Shown here: piece by piece, positions 33,401 through 41,794 of the stretch
How the letters are laid out: every line of letters starts with the position of its first letter
Numbering within the stretch: position 1 is the first letter of the stretch
Notes under the pieces: model-generated
Database searches by the model: none
Told to the model about the DNA's origin: nothing
Seen by the model: only the letters and a program-made list of their open reading frames with translations
Assembly: GCA_020636255.1 (NCBI GenBank)
Contig: JACJYE010000008.1
Span: forward strand, 62,001 to 126,000
From: Lewinellaceae bacterium
GTDB lineage: Bacteria > Bacteroidota > Bacteroidia > Chitinophagales > Saprospiraceae
Length of the DNA stretch: 64,000 nucleotides
Reading direction: 5' to 3'
Translations under genes and position numbers: made by a program

Positions 33401-36400
33401 ACTTCCCGGGCGGGCCCAACGCCATCTACCATGTGCTTATCACCGCCGATAATACGGCATCCTGTGCCTATGATTTCAATGTCGGGCCGGTGAACTGTAC
33501 GGATTGCCCGCTGGAAAGCGCTTCGGTGATCGGCATACCCACCTGTATTGACACGTCAAATGGGTCGTATGCCGTTGCATTCGAAGTTGTTGGCGCGCAG
33601 GAAACCGACCTGCTTCGGGTAACTTCCCTGATCAGCGGGAATACTGTTATAAGCTCCTACGAAGGCCTGCTCTTCATAAACCTGCCGAACACCAACCTGG
33701 GATACGACAAGGTGCGGATATGCCTGCTCAACGACCCTTCAAGCACCGTAACGGACTGCTGCATCACGCTGGATTACGACATCGCCTGCCCGACGGGCTG
33801 CCCCTGGAGCAATATTGGCATCACCCCCAACGATTGCAACGCCGACGGCTATTATACGGCCGTGCTGGATATGGACTTCACCGGGCCCGCCCTGAACAGC
33901 GGCTTCCTGGTGGAATCGGACAACTACCTGGAGGACTTCTCCTTCGCCAACCTGCCGGTAACCATCGGGCCATTCCCCGGAAACGGCGAGGCGAGGGTGA
34001 TAACGTTATACATTCCCGGCACGAACTGTGTACAGTCTATCACTATCCTTTCGCCCGATTGCAACAACGGTGGCTGTGCGATCAGCAACGTCGTTGTGGA
34101 ACCGCACCCCTGCAATGCCGACGGCCTGTTCATGGCCGATGTGGGCGTACAGGCCAGCAACCCCGGCTCTATGGGTTACCTCGTCTTTGCCGACGGGCAG
34201 ATCAACGGGCCGTTCTCCTACTCCATGCCCTTCGTAACCATCGGCCCATTTGCCGGCGATGGCACGACGGTCTACGACTTCCTGGTGCTCGACCTGGAAA
34301 ACCCAACCTGTTACGGATATGCGGAACTGGGCCCCATCGAATGCAATGACAACTGCGATATCAACGCGCTTGTTGTGGACCCCCTCGACTGCAACCCCGA
34401 TGGCACCTACAATCTGGTGGTCGATTTCCAGGTAAGCAACCCGGGCAATGACTTCTTCGACGTTTATGCAGGTTCCAACAACACTTTCCTGGGTTATTAC
34501 CCGATCGCAGATCTGCCGCTCACCATCGAGAACTTCCCGGCCAGCGGCAACGACTTCGACCGCATCAAAATATGTATCAACGACCATCCGGATTGCTGCA
34601 GCGTGAAGGAATTCCCCGCTCCCGACTGCAATACGGGCGACTGCAATATCTACGATGTGGAGGCCAGCCTGGCCTATTGCGACAGCGCCGGCTTCTATGT
34701 TCAGCTCCATTTCGGCTTTGATAACGTAGGCAACGACGGATACAAAGTACAGGGCAATGGCCAGGTATACGGCACCTACAGCTACAATGCCCCATTCCCC
34801 GTCATCGGGCCCTTCCCGCCGGAGCTGGACGTCGTATGGGAACTGGTGGTGCGCGACGTCAACCATCCGGATTGCAGCGGTTTCACCACCTTTACATCCA
34901 TGTACTGCACCGACAGTACCGACAACTGTATACAATTCGATATATTCGATGATCTGCAGGACACGCTCTTCCTGGCGGATTACGGCCAGGTAAACGATTC
35001 CATATACACGGAGGACAACGTCACCATCTGGACCCGCCCCATTCCGTGGGTAAACACACCGGATTATTTTGGCGGCGCCATCATCTATCCGTATCCGGCA
35101 TGCAACATCCCCAATGACGGTGCATACCTATATGTCTCCGGCGGCGTAGAATTTGATTTCAGCGCTTATACATTGCCTCCCGACCAGGTTACTTTTGACC
35201 TGGGCTTTGCCTGTACTGTCGCTGCTCCCTCGCCGGTGCTGCTATCGGTCAATGGCGACGAATACCAGGGCAGCTTCTTTAGTATCCCCGATATGTTAGG
35301 CGGGGTGGCCATCCACATTCAGCCCATTTCTTCGGCCATCAACCAGTACATCGTTTCCCTGGAAGGGCCCGTAGAATCCTTTGAGGCCGCCGCCATTCAT
35401 CTTACCATTGACAATATCTGTTTTGAAGGCGCGCAACTTGCGGATGACGACAACTGCCTGGAATTCGCCAGCTTCGACAACGTCGGAATAGACACCCTTG
35501 CCAATTACGGGCATCCGGATGAAATGGATTATACCGAGGCCGGGGTGCACGTCACAGCACAGGCTATCGAATGGAACGGCCAGAACAATTACTTTACAGG
35601 TGTATATGCTACCGATGGTTATCCCTGCGGGTTCGGCGATGTCGACGCGGCCCTGCAATTTGGCGGCGCCCTGCGCTTCGACTTCACCGGCCTGAGCAGC
35701 CTGCCCAACCGCGTCTCCTTCGACCTGGCCTTCTGCGCCGGGCAAGACGAATACCTGCGGCTGAACGTCAACGGCTCAACCTATTCGGGCAGCATTCAGA
35801 ATATGCCCGCAGCCCTGCCGAACGGCATCGGCCTGGCGGTAACCACTACGGATGACGGCGAAGACTGGCACATCACCATCGAAGGCCATGTAGAGGCTCT
35901 GGCCGTCGGAGGCAACCTGACACTCGACAACCTCTGCTACGAGCTGGCGCCCATGGAAGAGGAAGTCTGGCCCGGCGATGCCAACCACGACAACATCGCA
36001 CACCACGTCGACCTGTTGAACGTGGGCCTGGCCTATGGCGCTCAGGGGCCGGCCCGTGCTACTGACAGCCAAAGCTGGATGAGCTTCTCCGCCGACAACT
36101 GGGCCGGCTCCTTTGCGAACGGGCTCAACTACAAACATGCCGACTGCAACGGCGACGGCATCGTCGATGAGGCCGACCGCAATACGATCGTCCAGAACTA
36201 CGGGCTGACGCACGGCCCGCTGGGCCCCGTCGCCAGCATCCCCGGAACGGATACCGACCCGCCGGCTTACGCTGATTTCCCTGCTCAGGTGCCCAACGGC
36301 GCCTCCTTCAACGTGCCTATCATCGTGGGTTCGGCGGACGAACCGGTAGAAGATGTATACGGCATCGCTTTCACCGTCGAATTCGACCCGGCAGCCCTCG

Positions 36401-36954
36401 ACCCGAACGCCATACATGTAGTATATCCCGTAAGCTGGTTTGGCGAACCGGGCGTCAACACGATGTCTATCGACCGCACCTATGCTTCCGAAGGGCAGAT
36501 CGAGATCGCGATCACCCGCATCGACCAGAACAACGTTTCCGGTTACGGCCAGGTCGCTTACATCATCGGCATTATCGATGACATCGCCGGTTTGACAAAA
36601 TCGGAGGTAAGTATCGGCAAGATCAAAGCGATCCGTAAGGACGAAACGATCATTCCGCTCCGTGCGCCCACCTCTTCCTTTACGATCATGAGGAAGGAGG
36701 AGCCCCCGGTAGAGGACGATATCAACGGCATCTTCTCCCTTTTCCCCAACCCGACAGGCGATTGGGTGACGGTAACTTCACGCCATGGTTTCGAGCCCGA
36801 AGAGCTGCGGCTGATGACGCCGGGAGGCCAGGTGCTGAAGGCGCCGCAGGAAGGCAACCAACGCATCTCTCTGGAAGGGCTGCCCACCGGAACCTACATC
36901 CTGCGCATCAGAACGGGTAAAACGCTGGTGAACAAGCTGATCGTAAAGTATTAA
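30415..36954 (+). CDS. 2,179-residue T9SS-sorted modular surface protein
   Basis: A secreted protein with a signal peptide (MNKSILLICLGLALSFFAAA). Two module types repeat. Module A (~160 residues, framed by CxxFE and DNLCYE) occurs four times, two near the N-terminus and two after the B array. Module B (~90-100 residues, pattern C-x-hydrophobic...PCN-x-DG...LP-x-x-x-GPF...C) occurs 12 times: one between the first two A modules and 11 in tandem at about 31.8-34.9 kb. Then come a dockerin-like pair of Ca-binding loops (DANHDN and DCNGDGIVDEAD, ~36.0-36.2 kb), a cohesin-like beta domain (~36.3-36.7 kb), and a T9SS type A sorting domain (SLFPNPTGDWVTV...LIVKY). An upstream ATG at 30382 is possible. 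A cell-surface adhesive or binding role is inferred. Confidence 0.85.
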   Translation: MNKSILLICLGLALSFFAAAQPSTCFDFESLPYGAQYGPATGYSPGDVLFSEGDVDVFIQEIQYPNGNTGFLNAMAYGPPDADWLNGQFIFLGNNSLLFDFSAYPGGAEQLCFNFFDGGGVENFAVNGSPVSILQSFGDVGQLSIPGVTIDVSFNNTGSLSEGTVCLSGNVQSLLIGGQEFGLDNLCYNAFPPPACPLENLQAEIVSCDSEGNFNIEVDFDWLSPLTVIEHFDILVDGEPVAYISQADLPYLLEGVQPLTDALEFTLTVCQNDNPGCCRSVTLQKQCPEGSCVEFEGLDQNVYGSSAGTPPGTEFYSESNVGLRLIPFQSLFWTTTYGVLVVLDEANDPTMAAASGQYLKFESINAVFDLTNYPDAIDSVKVDFYYNGGAINIAANGASILIQNSLSSGMYALSPTVTLKVAFNPGSATEGQLCFIGDIESLLIGGSGDFRIDNFCINPITVPCELSNLSITPQPCNSTDPATFYAEADFDYQGVSDSFELFSDGSAGGHYAYSDLPVSLGPIPINNLGIYAFYVKDLGAGGCYLSDTLQIAPCTNCAFQGLTVNYVGQTDAGQTLIELDFALTGPTLIDFFTVYFNDEPFGQFGWNEVPVQIAVPCLSSTIDAIPHITVCEGQDHCCVTLPLFYVQPCPPQCDISNLSVDAGPCNPNGVFNVKLDFDYQNVSDTFELWLNGNATGQFYAYSSLPIILSPFVAPTPELVFTVVDSEHPDCGASVVLPPQNCNPCPQIDDVVYHLTPCNDNGYFYLVIDDILSTAPALSNQFQITINGQSYGTFNYGGLPFELGPLAGNGAVFNVAIFTQNTTNCAYTFEFGPVNCNGNGCPLEGLDIISGPVCYQANGYYYLKMRVDGAHAGDVLLIHSAVTGATIDAVYNGDFVEVELPIDNGAFLENLTVCLANNATGTSPCCLDITFDVPCGPCWIQSVDYHVTPCTAAGTFGIVIDHINPVTFPADIPFHAIVNGQSYGPFSAASLPVTIGYFPGGPNAIYHVLITADNTASCAYDFNVGPVNCTDCPLESASVIGIPTCIDTSNGSYAVAFEVVGAQETDLLRVTSLISGNTVISSYEGLLFINLPNTNLGYDKVRICLLNDPSSTVTDCCITLDYDIACPTGCPWSNIGITPNDCNADGYYTAVLDMDFTGPALNSGFLVESDNYLEDFSFANLPVTIGPFPGNGEARVITLYIPGTNCVQSITILSPDCNNGGCAISNVVVEPHPCNADGLFMADVGVQASNPGSMGYLVFADGQINGPFSYSMPFVTIGPFAGDGTTVYDFLVLDLENPTCYGYAELGPIECNDNCDINALVVDPLDCNPDGTYNLVVDFQVSNPGNDFFDVYAGSNNTFLGYYPIADLPLTIENFPASGNDFDRIKICINDHPDCCSVKEFPAPDCNTGDCNIYDVEASLAYCDSAGFYVQLHFGFDNVGNDGYKVQGNGQVYGTYSYNAPFPVIGPFPPELDVVWELVVRDVNHPDCSGFTTFTSMYCTDSTDNCIQFDIFDDLQDTLFLADYGQVNDSIYTEDNVTIWTRPIPWVNTPDYFGGAIIYPYPACNIPNDGAYLYVSGGVEFDFSAYTLPPDQVTFDLGFACTVAAPSPVLLSVNGDEYQGSFFSIPDMLGGVAIHIQPISSAINQYIVSLEGPVESFEAAAIHLTIDNICFEGAQLADDDNCLEFASFDNVGIDTLANYGHPDEMDYTEAGVHVTAQAIEWNGQNNYFTGVYATDGYPCGFGDVDAALQFGGALRFDFTGLSSLPNRVSFDLAFCAGQDEYLRLNVNGSTYSGSIQNMPAALPNGIGLAVTTTDDGEDWHITIEGHVEALAVGGNLTLDNLCYELAPMEEEVWPGDANHDNIAHHVDLLNVGLAYGAQGPARATDSQSWMSFSADNWAGSFANGLNYKHADCNGDGIVDEADRNTIVQNYGLTHGPLGPVASIPGTDTDPPAYADFPAQVPNGASFNVPIIVGSADEPVEDVYGIAFTVEFDPAALDPNAIHVVYPVSWFGEPGVNTMSIDRTYASEGQIEIAITRIDQNNVSGYGQVAYIIGIIDDIAGLTKSEVSIGKIKAIRKDETIIPLRAPTSSFTIMRKEEPPVEDDINGIFSLFPNPTGDWVTVTSRHGFEPEELRLMTPGGQVLKAPQEGNQRISLEGLPTGTYILRIRTGKTLVNKLIVKY

Positions 36955-37029
36955 TGCCAATGATATTTTTTGATTGCCACTTAGTTTTGTAGAGCTACCT
37001 TCAAATTTTGATCCCAAAAACGGGTAGAT

Positions 37030-37064
37030 GGCCGCCCTCCGGTACCGGGGGGCGGCCTTTTCTT
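37030..37064. terminator. GC-rich terminator
   Basis: GGCCGCCC (37030-37037) pairs with GGGCGGCC (37050-37057) and is followed by TTTTCTT. It lies between the convergent surface protein gene and the secreted protein gene at 37085. Confidence 0.75.
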
Positions 37065-37084
37065 ATCTCCGTTTTACTTGTGAG

Positions 37085-37996
37085 CTACTTCACGCTAAAT
37101 ACTACGCTCTGCGCCAGTAGCGTATACCCGTTATTCTCATACACCCTGAAAATGTACTCTCCGGGGCCGTAGCGGGGGCTGGCAAAGCGCATAGAACCTT
37201 CCTTTAAGCCATTTGTGTATTTCCATTCGATGTACTCATTAGCGTGATAGGCCTTGGCGCCATATATTCCTATCCAGTCCTGCGCATAACCGGGCAGGTT
37301 CTTAAAATGCACTACTACCTCCTCACCCGCAGCAAATACAGCCTTGGCGGGGATCAGCTCGGGGCCGGCTGGCGCTTCGGGGGCCGGCTGGGCCTTTGGA
37401 GCCTCTGTCGGAGCCGGAGCCTGGGATAGAGGTGTCCATTTGTAGGTCATGATACGCTCGATCCAGCTATCCGACCTGCCGCAATTGAGGGAGAAGGTAA
37501 TGGTAAAATAAGGATTTATGGTGCCGTCCCGCTGCGTGCCCGGTTTATTCGGGATACCGGCTACTCCTGAAAAAGTAGCTTCAGGCTTTCCCGGTGCAGT
37601 CAAGCCGCCTTTCGTAAAGCCGTAAGTGCCAAGTACAGCAGCGGCCACAACACTGTTCGATTCACCGAGGTTAATAACCTTTCCCTCGATACTCAATTGG
37701 CTGCCCGGCTCCAGCCGGCCAGGCCCCGCCGACCACGTCCAGGAAGCCTGCGCCCGGTCGAGTATGGTGCGCTTTAATACATTTGAATATTGGCTCAGTT
37801 CTACCACCATCCCCCTGTCTTCCGTTTTGCCGCTCCATTTCACGTTGGGCGGCAGCTGAGAAAGGTTTGGCGTACGATCCTGTGTTTTTACCAGCACCCA
37901 AACTGCCTCCTGCGCAAAAAAGGGTTGGAATATTAATAATAAAAGGGCCAGGATAACACCTCTGGCCCCAACATACTTAGCTAGCGTTGTTTTCAT
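37085..37996 (-). CDS. Secreted protein with C-terminal beta-sandwich domain
   Basis: 303 residues with a signal peptide (residues 1-29, ending FAQ). An N-terminal beta-rich part (~30-190) is joined by a Pro/Ala/Glu-rich linker (TEAPKAQPAPEAPAGPE) to a C-terminal Ig-like domain. That domain, with the motif DWIGIYGAKA and GPGEYIFRVYENNGYTLLA, resembles the accessory beta-sandwich often attached to Bacteroidota metallophosphoesterases and alkaline phosphatases. No catalytic residues are recognised, so it may be a binding protein. It has an AAGGA stretch 7 bp before the ATG. Two tandem terminators lie upstream (38.1 and 38.2 kb), which isolate it from any upstream minus-strand transcript. Confidence 0.6.
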   Translation of the reverse strand: MKTTLAKYVGARGVILALLLLIFQPFFAQEAVWVLVKTQDRTPNLSQLPPNVKWSGKTEDRGMVVELSQYSNVLKRTILDRAQASWTWSAGPGRLEPGSQLSIEGKVINLGESNSVVAAAVLGTYGFTKGGLTAPGKPEATFSGVAGIPNKPGTQRDGTINPYFTITFSLNCGRSDSWIERIMTYKWTPLSQAPAPTEAPKAQPAPEAPAGPELIPAKAVFAAGEEVVVHFKNLPGYAQDWIGIYGAKAYHANEYIEWKYTNGLKEGSMRFASPRYGPGEYIFRVYENNGYTLLAQSVVFSVK

Positions 37997-38086
37997 ATAT
38001 CCTTGCTTTTTTATCTAAAAATGAACCCCTTAAAACTGATAAGCAATGATTTATCTCAATCAGAACAGGATATATCGCGGCCCGGC

Positions 38087-38126
38087 AAAACAAAAAAGTG
38101 CCATCAGGCAAGCAGCCCAATGGCAC
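38087..38126 (-). terminator. Minus-strand intrinsic terminator T2
   Basis: On the minus strand, GTGCCAT and ATGGCAC (plus coordinates 38098-38126) form a seven-bp stem followed immediately by TTTTTTGTTTT. A second hairpin, AGTAGCC/GGCTACT, lies just upstream on that strand near 38145-38162. Together these could end a small RNA of about 80 bases begun near 38175. Confidence 0.6.
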
Positions 38127-38204
38127 AGTAAAAGCCAGTAAACCAGTAGCCCTTCGGCTACTTGCTACAAACAAACTATTTATATGTCTTGGAAGTAAGC
38201 AGTC

Positions 38205-38276
38205 AAAAAATACGGCCCCGGCTGGCGCAATAAGCCCTTAACTCCACCACGCCCCCATGCAGGGGCCGGGGCCGTA
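38205..38276 (-). terminator. Minus-strand intrinsic terminator T1 with large structured loop
   Basis: TACGGCCCCGGC (38211-38222) pairs perfectly with 38265-38276 (12 bp). The loop contains a further CCCC/GGGG hairpin. On the minus strand the stem is followed directly by six T's (38205-38210). No minus-strand gene ends upstream of it, so the transcript it would terminate is unknown. Confidence 0.6.
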
Positions 38277-38531
38277 CGAAAGAACCCTTTTGAATTTGGT
38301 TAGGCCTTCATGGCCGGAGTACCGGCACTGGCCCATCGGCATAGTTGTTTAATGGTTTGGAGCAAAACCTTGGCTATTCGCCCATTGTTTGCGATCTTGA
38401 CAGGCCGCTCCGGGCGCTGCCGAAGCTTTTGGGATGATGACTTTGAATTGAGGTTACCGGGTCAGCTTTTTCCCGAATTGTGTTTTTGATGTAGTTGTTA
38501 CAATTGCTTTATCTAACTAAAACCAACAACC

Positions 38532-40250
38532 GTGCCAAAAACGATTCTCTGGGTGTTTTTCTACATATTTTTTACCGGCTTATTACTCCCATCCTGCACA
38601 AAAACAACACATAAGCTTGGTTATCAAGCCGATAAAAATATTTTCGCGGAGCAAGCCGCAGTTGTATCACCCCACCCCCTGGCCAGCGAGATCGGCCTGG
38701 AGGTGCTCCGGCAAGGCGGCAACGCCATCGATGCGGCTGTCGCCGTGCAATTTGCTATCGCCGTCGTTTACCCGCGCGCTGGCAACCTGGGCGGCGGCGG
38801 CTTTATGGTCATCCGCCTCGCTGACGGCCAGGCAGCTTCTCTCGACTATCGGGAAAAAGCTCCAATGGCCGCCAACCGCGACATGTACCTCGACAGCACG
38901 GGCAATGTCGTCGACGGGTTGAGCCGCGACGGTGCGCTGGCCGCCGGTGTGCCGGGCACCGTCGCAGGACTGCTGGAAGCCCATGCCAGATACGGCCGCC
39001 TAAACCTGGAAAGGCTCATACAGCCGGCCATCACGCTGGCGGAAAGAGGGTTCCGCCTGTCGGAAACGGAAGCACGGCGGCTCAACAGCTTCCAAAGCGC
39101 TTTCCGGAAGTTCAACGATACGCCAAACCCCTTCATCCGCGATACTTTCCTTACCGGCCAGCGCCTGGCGCAAAAAGAACTGTCTCACACGCTCCGGCTG
39201 ATCAAAGAGAAAGGGAAGGCCGGCTTTTACGAAGGGCCCGTCGCCGAAGCCATCGTAGCGGAATGCAAAAGCGGAAACGGCATCATCAGCCTTGATGACC
39301 TGAAGTTATACCAGGCAGCATGGCGTGTACCCGTCATCGGCGCCTACAAAAATTATAAGGCCATCTCCATGCCGCCCTCTTCCAGCGGGGGCATCGTACT
39401 GGTTCAGATGCTTAAAATGGTGGAACCCTACCCGCTGGCATCTTATGGCTTCCACTCGGCCAGGGCCGTACACCTCATGGCAGAAGCCGAGCGCCGCGCC
39501 TTCGCCGACCGCGCCGAGTACCTCGGCGACAGCGATTTCTATGACGTACCGCGCGACTCCCTGCTCTCCGAAACCTACCTGCGCCACCGGATGGCCAGCT
39601 TTAACCCTACCCGGGCTACCATAAGCGACTCTATATTTGCCGGCCGCATCAGCTTGCGGAAAGAAAGCTTCGAGACGACCCACACTTCTATCGTCGATGC
39701 CGAAGGCAACGCCGTTTCCGTCACCACGACCCTCAACTCAAACTTCGGCAGCAAGATATGGGTGGATGGCGCCGGATTTTTTCTCAACAACGAAATGGAC
39801 GACTTCAGTGCCAAACCCGGCGAGCCCAACCAATTTGGGCTGGTGGGCGCCGAGGCCAACAGCATACAACCCGGCAAGCGCATGCTGAGCGCTATGACGC
39901 CGACGATCATCGAAAAGGACGGCCAGCTGTTCATGGTGCTGGGCGCCCCGGGTGGGCCTACCATCATCACGGCCGTTTTCCAGGTCTTTCTCAATGTAGC
40001 CGAATTCGGGATGGGCCTGGAGGAGGCCGTCAATGCCGGCCGTTTCCACCACCAATGGCTTCCCGACGAGATCCTCATCGAACGCGATGCTTTCCCCGAC
40101 AGTACCCGCCAAACGCTAGAGATTATGGGCCACCACTTTGCCGAAACCGGCCGCATGGCCGTCATCAAGGCCATCCAACGCCTGCCCGATGGCCGCCTGC
40201 AGGCCGTGGGCGATTTCAGGAACCCGGATGATGATGCGGTTGGATATTGA
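38532..40250 (+). CDS. ggt: Gamma-glutamyltranspeptidase
   Basis: 572 residues from a GTG start. It is a lipoprotein: the signal ends LLPSC (Cys22). GGT cleaves gamma-glutamyl bonds such as those of glutathione and is made as a precursor that self-cleaves before the catalytic Thr. That residue is Thr382 in ETTHTSIVDAEGNAVSV, giving a large subunit of about 360 and a small one of about 190 residues. Other family blocks are GGNAIDAAVAVQFA, GNLGGGGFMVIRL, PPSSSGGIVLVQML and MTPTIIEKDGQLFMVLGAPGG. It converges on the metallophosphoesterase gene with 2 bp between them. Confidence 0.95.
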   Translation: MPKTILWVFFYIFFTGLLLPSCTKTTHKLGYQADKNIFAEQAAVVSPHPLASEIGLEVLRQGGNAIDAAVAVQFAIAVVYPRAGNLGGGGFMVIRLADGQAASLDYREKAPMAANRDMYLDSTGNVVDGLSRDGALAAGVPGTVAGLLEAHARYGRLNLERLIQPAITLAERGFRLSETEARRLNSFQSAFRKFNDTPNPFIRDTFLTGQRLAQKELSHTLRLIKEKGKAGFYEGPVAEAIVAECKSGNGIISLDDLKLYQAAWRVPVIGAYKNYKAISMPPSSSGGIVLVQMLKMVEPYPLASYGFHSARAVHLMAEAERRAFADRAEYLGDSDFYDVPRDSLLSETYLRHRMASFNPTRATISDSIFAGRISLRKESFETTHTSIVDAEGNAVSVTTTLNSNFGSKIWVDGAGFFLNNEMDDFSAKPGEPNQFGLVGAEANSIQPGKRMLSAMTPTIIEKDGQLFMVLGAPGGPTIITAVFQVFLNVAEFGMGLEEAVNAGRFHHQWLPDEILIERDAFPDSTRQTLEIMGHHFAETGRMAVIKAIQRLPDGRLQAVGDFRNPDDDAVGY

Positions 40251-40252
40251 AA

Positions 40253-40771
40253 TCAGCGCATGCCTAGTTCCACCACCTGAAGATCGCTGATATTGCCAGC
40301 TTCCAGCGAGAAGCGTATGATGGTTCGCACTTTGTGGAAGCCCTCTCTGCCGGCGGCGCCGGGGTTGATGTGCAGCAGGCCGAGCGTCCGGTCGGGCATC
40401 ACTTTTAGTATGTGGGAATGGCCGCAGATGAACAACCTTGGCGGGTTGGCGCGTAGGATATCCCGCACGCGTTTGTTGTAGCGGCCGGGGTAGCCTCCTA
40501 TGTGGGTCATAAAAACATCGACGCCCTCACATTCGAAGCGCAGGTCTTCGGGAAAGCGGCGCCGTATCGGCGGGCCGTCGATATTGCCGAACACGGCGCG
40601 CAGCGGCCGAAAAGCTTCCAGCTGGCTGGCGACAGCCTCGTCGCCGATATCGCCGGCATGCCAGACCTCGTCGCATTCTTCGAAATAGGTGAAGATGTCG
40701 GGGCTGAGGAAAGAGTGTGTGTCAGATAACAGGCCGATGCGTTTCACAGCTGATGGCGTTCGTTTTTTCAC
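40253..40771 (-). CDS. YfcE/MJ0936-type metallophosphoesterase
   Basis: 172 residues. All five metal-binding motifs are present: SDTHS (Asp17, His19), HAGDIGD, FGNID, THIGG and CGHSHI. The short length without an extra domain places it with YfcE-like cytosolic phosphodiesterases. The GTG start at 40771 lies directly against the stop codon of the upstream oxidoreductase gene, so the two are co-transcribed; an internal GTG eight codons on is also possible. Its natural substrate is unknown. Confidence 0.9.
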   Translation of the reverse strand: MKKRTPSAVKRIGLLSDTHSFLSPDIFTYFEECDEVWHAGDIGDEAVASQLEAFRPLRAVFGNIDGPPIRRRFPEDLRFECEGVDVFMTHIGGYPGRYNKRVRDILRANPPRLFICGHSHILKVMPDRTLGLLHINPGAAGREGFHKVRTIIRFSLEAGNISDLQVVELGMR

Positions 40772-41740
40772 CTAATCCCTGACCCGGAAAACGACCTTGC
40801 CGAACTGTTCACCCCTGGCCAAACGCTCAAAGGCCTCTTCCGCCCTGGTGATGGGGTAAACGCTGTCGATCACGGGATGTATCCGGTGCAGGCTGACAAA
40901 GGCCAGCATTTCGGCGAATTCTTCATCGCTGGCCATGGTGCTTCCCAGAATGGAGATCTGCTTCCAGAAGATGGATTGGGGCGTAAAATTGGGCACTGCG
41001 CCTTTACTGCCGCCATAAGAGACGATGCGGGCGCCGTAATGGCACAATTTCGGGAAAAAGCTGAAGCCCGCGCCCCCGGCGCTGTCCAGTATCAGGTTGA
41101 AGCCTCCAGCCTGGTTGGCCAGTTCCTTTTCCCATCCGTTTTGGGTATAACCGGCGCCTCCACTGGCGCCCATTTCCATAGCCCGGGCGATCTTGCCGCC
41201 GGAGCTGGATGTAACATATACTTCTGCCCCCGCAGCCAGGGCAAACTGGAGGGCAAACAGCGCCACGCCGCCGCCGATACCGGTAATGAGCACTTTTTCA
41301 CCAGCTTCGAGCGCTCCCCGGCTAAAAAGGGCACGGTAGGCCGTCATGCCGGCCAGGGGCAGCGCCGCCGCCTCTTCCCAGCTCAGGTGGGGCGGCTTGT
41401 CATGAACCCTGTCCTCCCCTACCGACACCTTTTCGGCCATCGTGCCGTGCTTGGGCATGCCGAGAATAGAATAACTCCTTTTCTGCACCCGCGGGTTCGG
41501 CCCCCAACCGATGTTGGGGTTAATCAGCACCTCCCTGCCCGCCAGCATTCCTGCGCCATCGGAGCCGAGGATGCCCGGAAAAACAATACCGGGATACAGG
41601 CCCTTCGTGATCCATACGTCGCGGTGGTTCAGCGCGGCGGTTTGGGGTTCAACAACTACTTCGCCGGCTTGTGGCGTTGGGCCCGGAAAATCTTCCCACG
41701 AGAGGGGCACATCCTTTGCTTTCAGTACGAGTGCCTTCAT
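40772..41740 (-). CDS. MDR-superfamily zinc-type alcohol dehydrogenase/quinone oxidoreductase
   Basis: 322 residues. It starts MKALVLKAKDVPLSWEDFP with the GroES-like domain (NHRDVW, FPGILGSDGAG). The NAD(P)-binding motif LITGIGGGVALFALQFA is in the middle, and the closing GKVVFRV is typical. The catalytic-zinc cysteine is not obvious: the family's GHE is replaced here by SDGAG, suggesting a quinone-oxidoreductase-like enzyme rather than a zinc dehydrogenase. A longer frame start at 41779 lacks support. It lies between the papain-like gene and the metallophosphoesterase gene on one strand. Confidence 0.87.
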   Translation of the reverse strand: MKALVLKAKDVPLSWEDFPGPTPQAGEVVVEPQTAALNHRDVWITKGLYPGIVFPGILGSDGAGMLAGREVLINPNIGWGPNPRVQKRSYSILGMPKHGTMAEKVSVGEDRVHDKPPHLSWEEAAALPLAGMTAYRALFSRGALEAGEKVLITGIGGGVALFALQFALAAGAEVYVTSSSGGKIARAMEMGASGGAGYTQNGWEKELANQAGGFNLILDSAGGAGFSFFPKLCHYGARIVSYGGSKGAVPNFTPQSIFWKQISILGSTMASDEEFAEMLAFVSLHRIHPVIDSVYPITRAEEAFERLARGEQFGKVVFRVRD

Positions 41741-41794
41741 AGCTGTATCTATGGCATGTATGCAAATTCGCGGGCCCAAAGGCAGGGCGGGTTC

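Larger units (their letters stand above)
37997..38531. other. 535-bp structured intergenic region
   Basis: Between the secreted protein gene and ggt. Besides the two terminators listed separately, it contains short hairpins such as GGCC-TTCAT-GGCC near 38304 and CCGG-AGTA-CCGG. No protein-coding frame looks real. It probably includes the ggt promoter and possibly one or two small RNAs on the minus strand. Confidence 0.4.

Noticed and set aside
38211..38276. tmRNA-like or tRNA-like 3' end (ACTCCACCA at 38241-38249)
   Set aside because: No T-arm sequence precedes it, no matching 5' acceptor strand is found, and the tag-encoding part is absent. The bases lie in the loop of a terminator-like stem.
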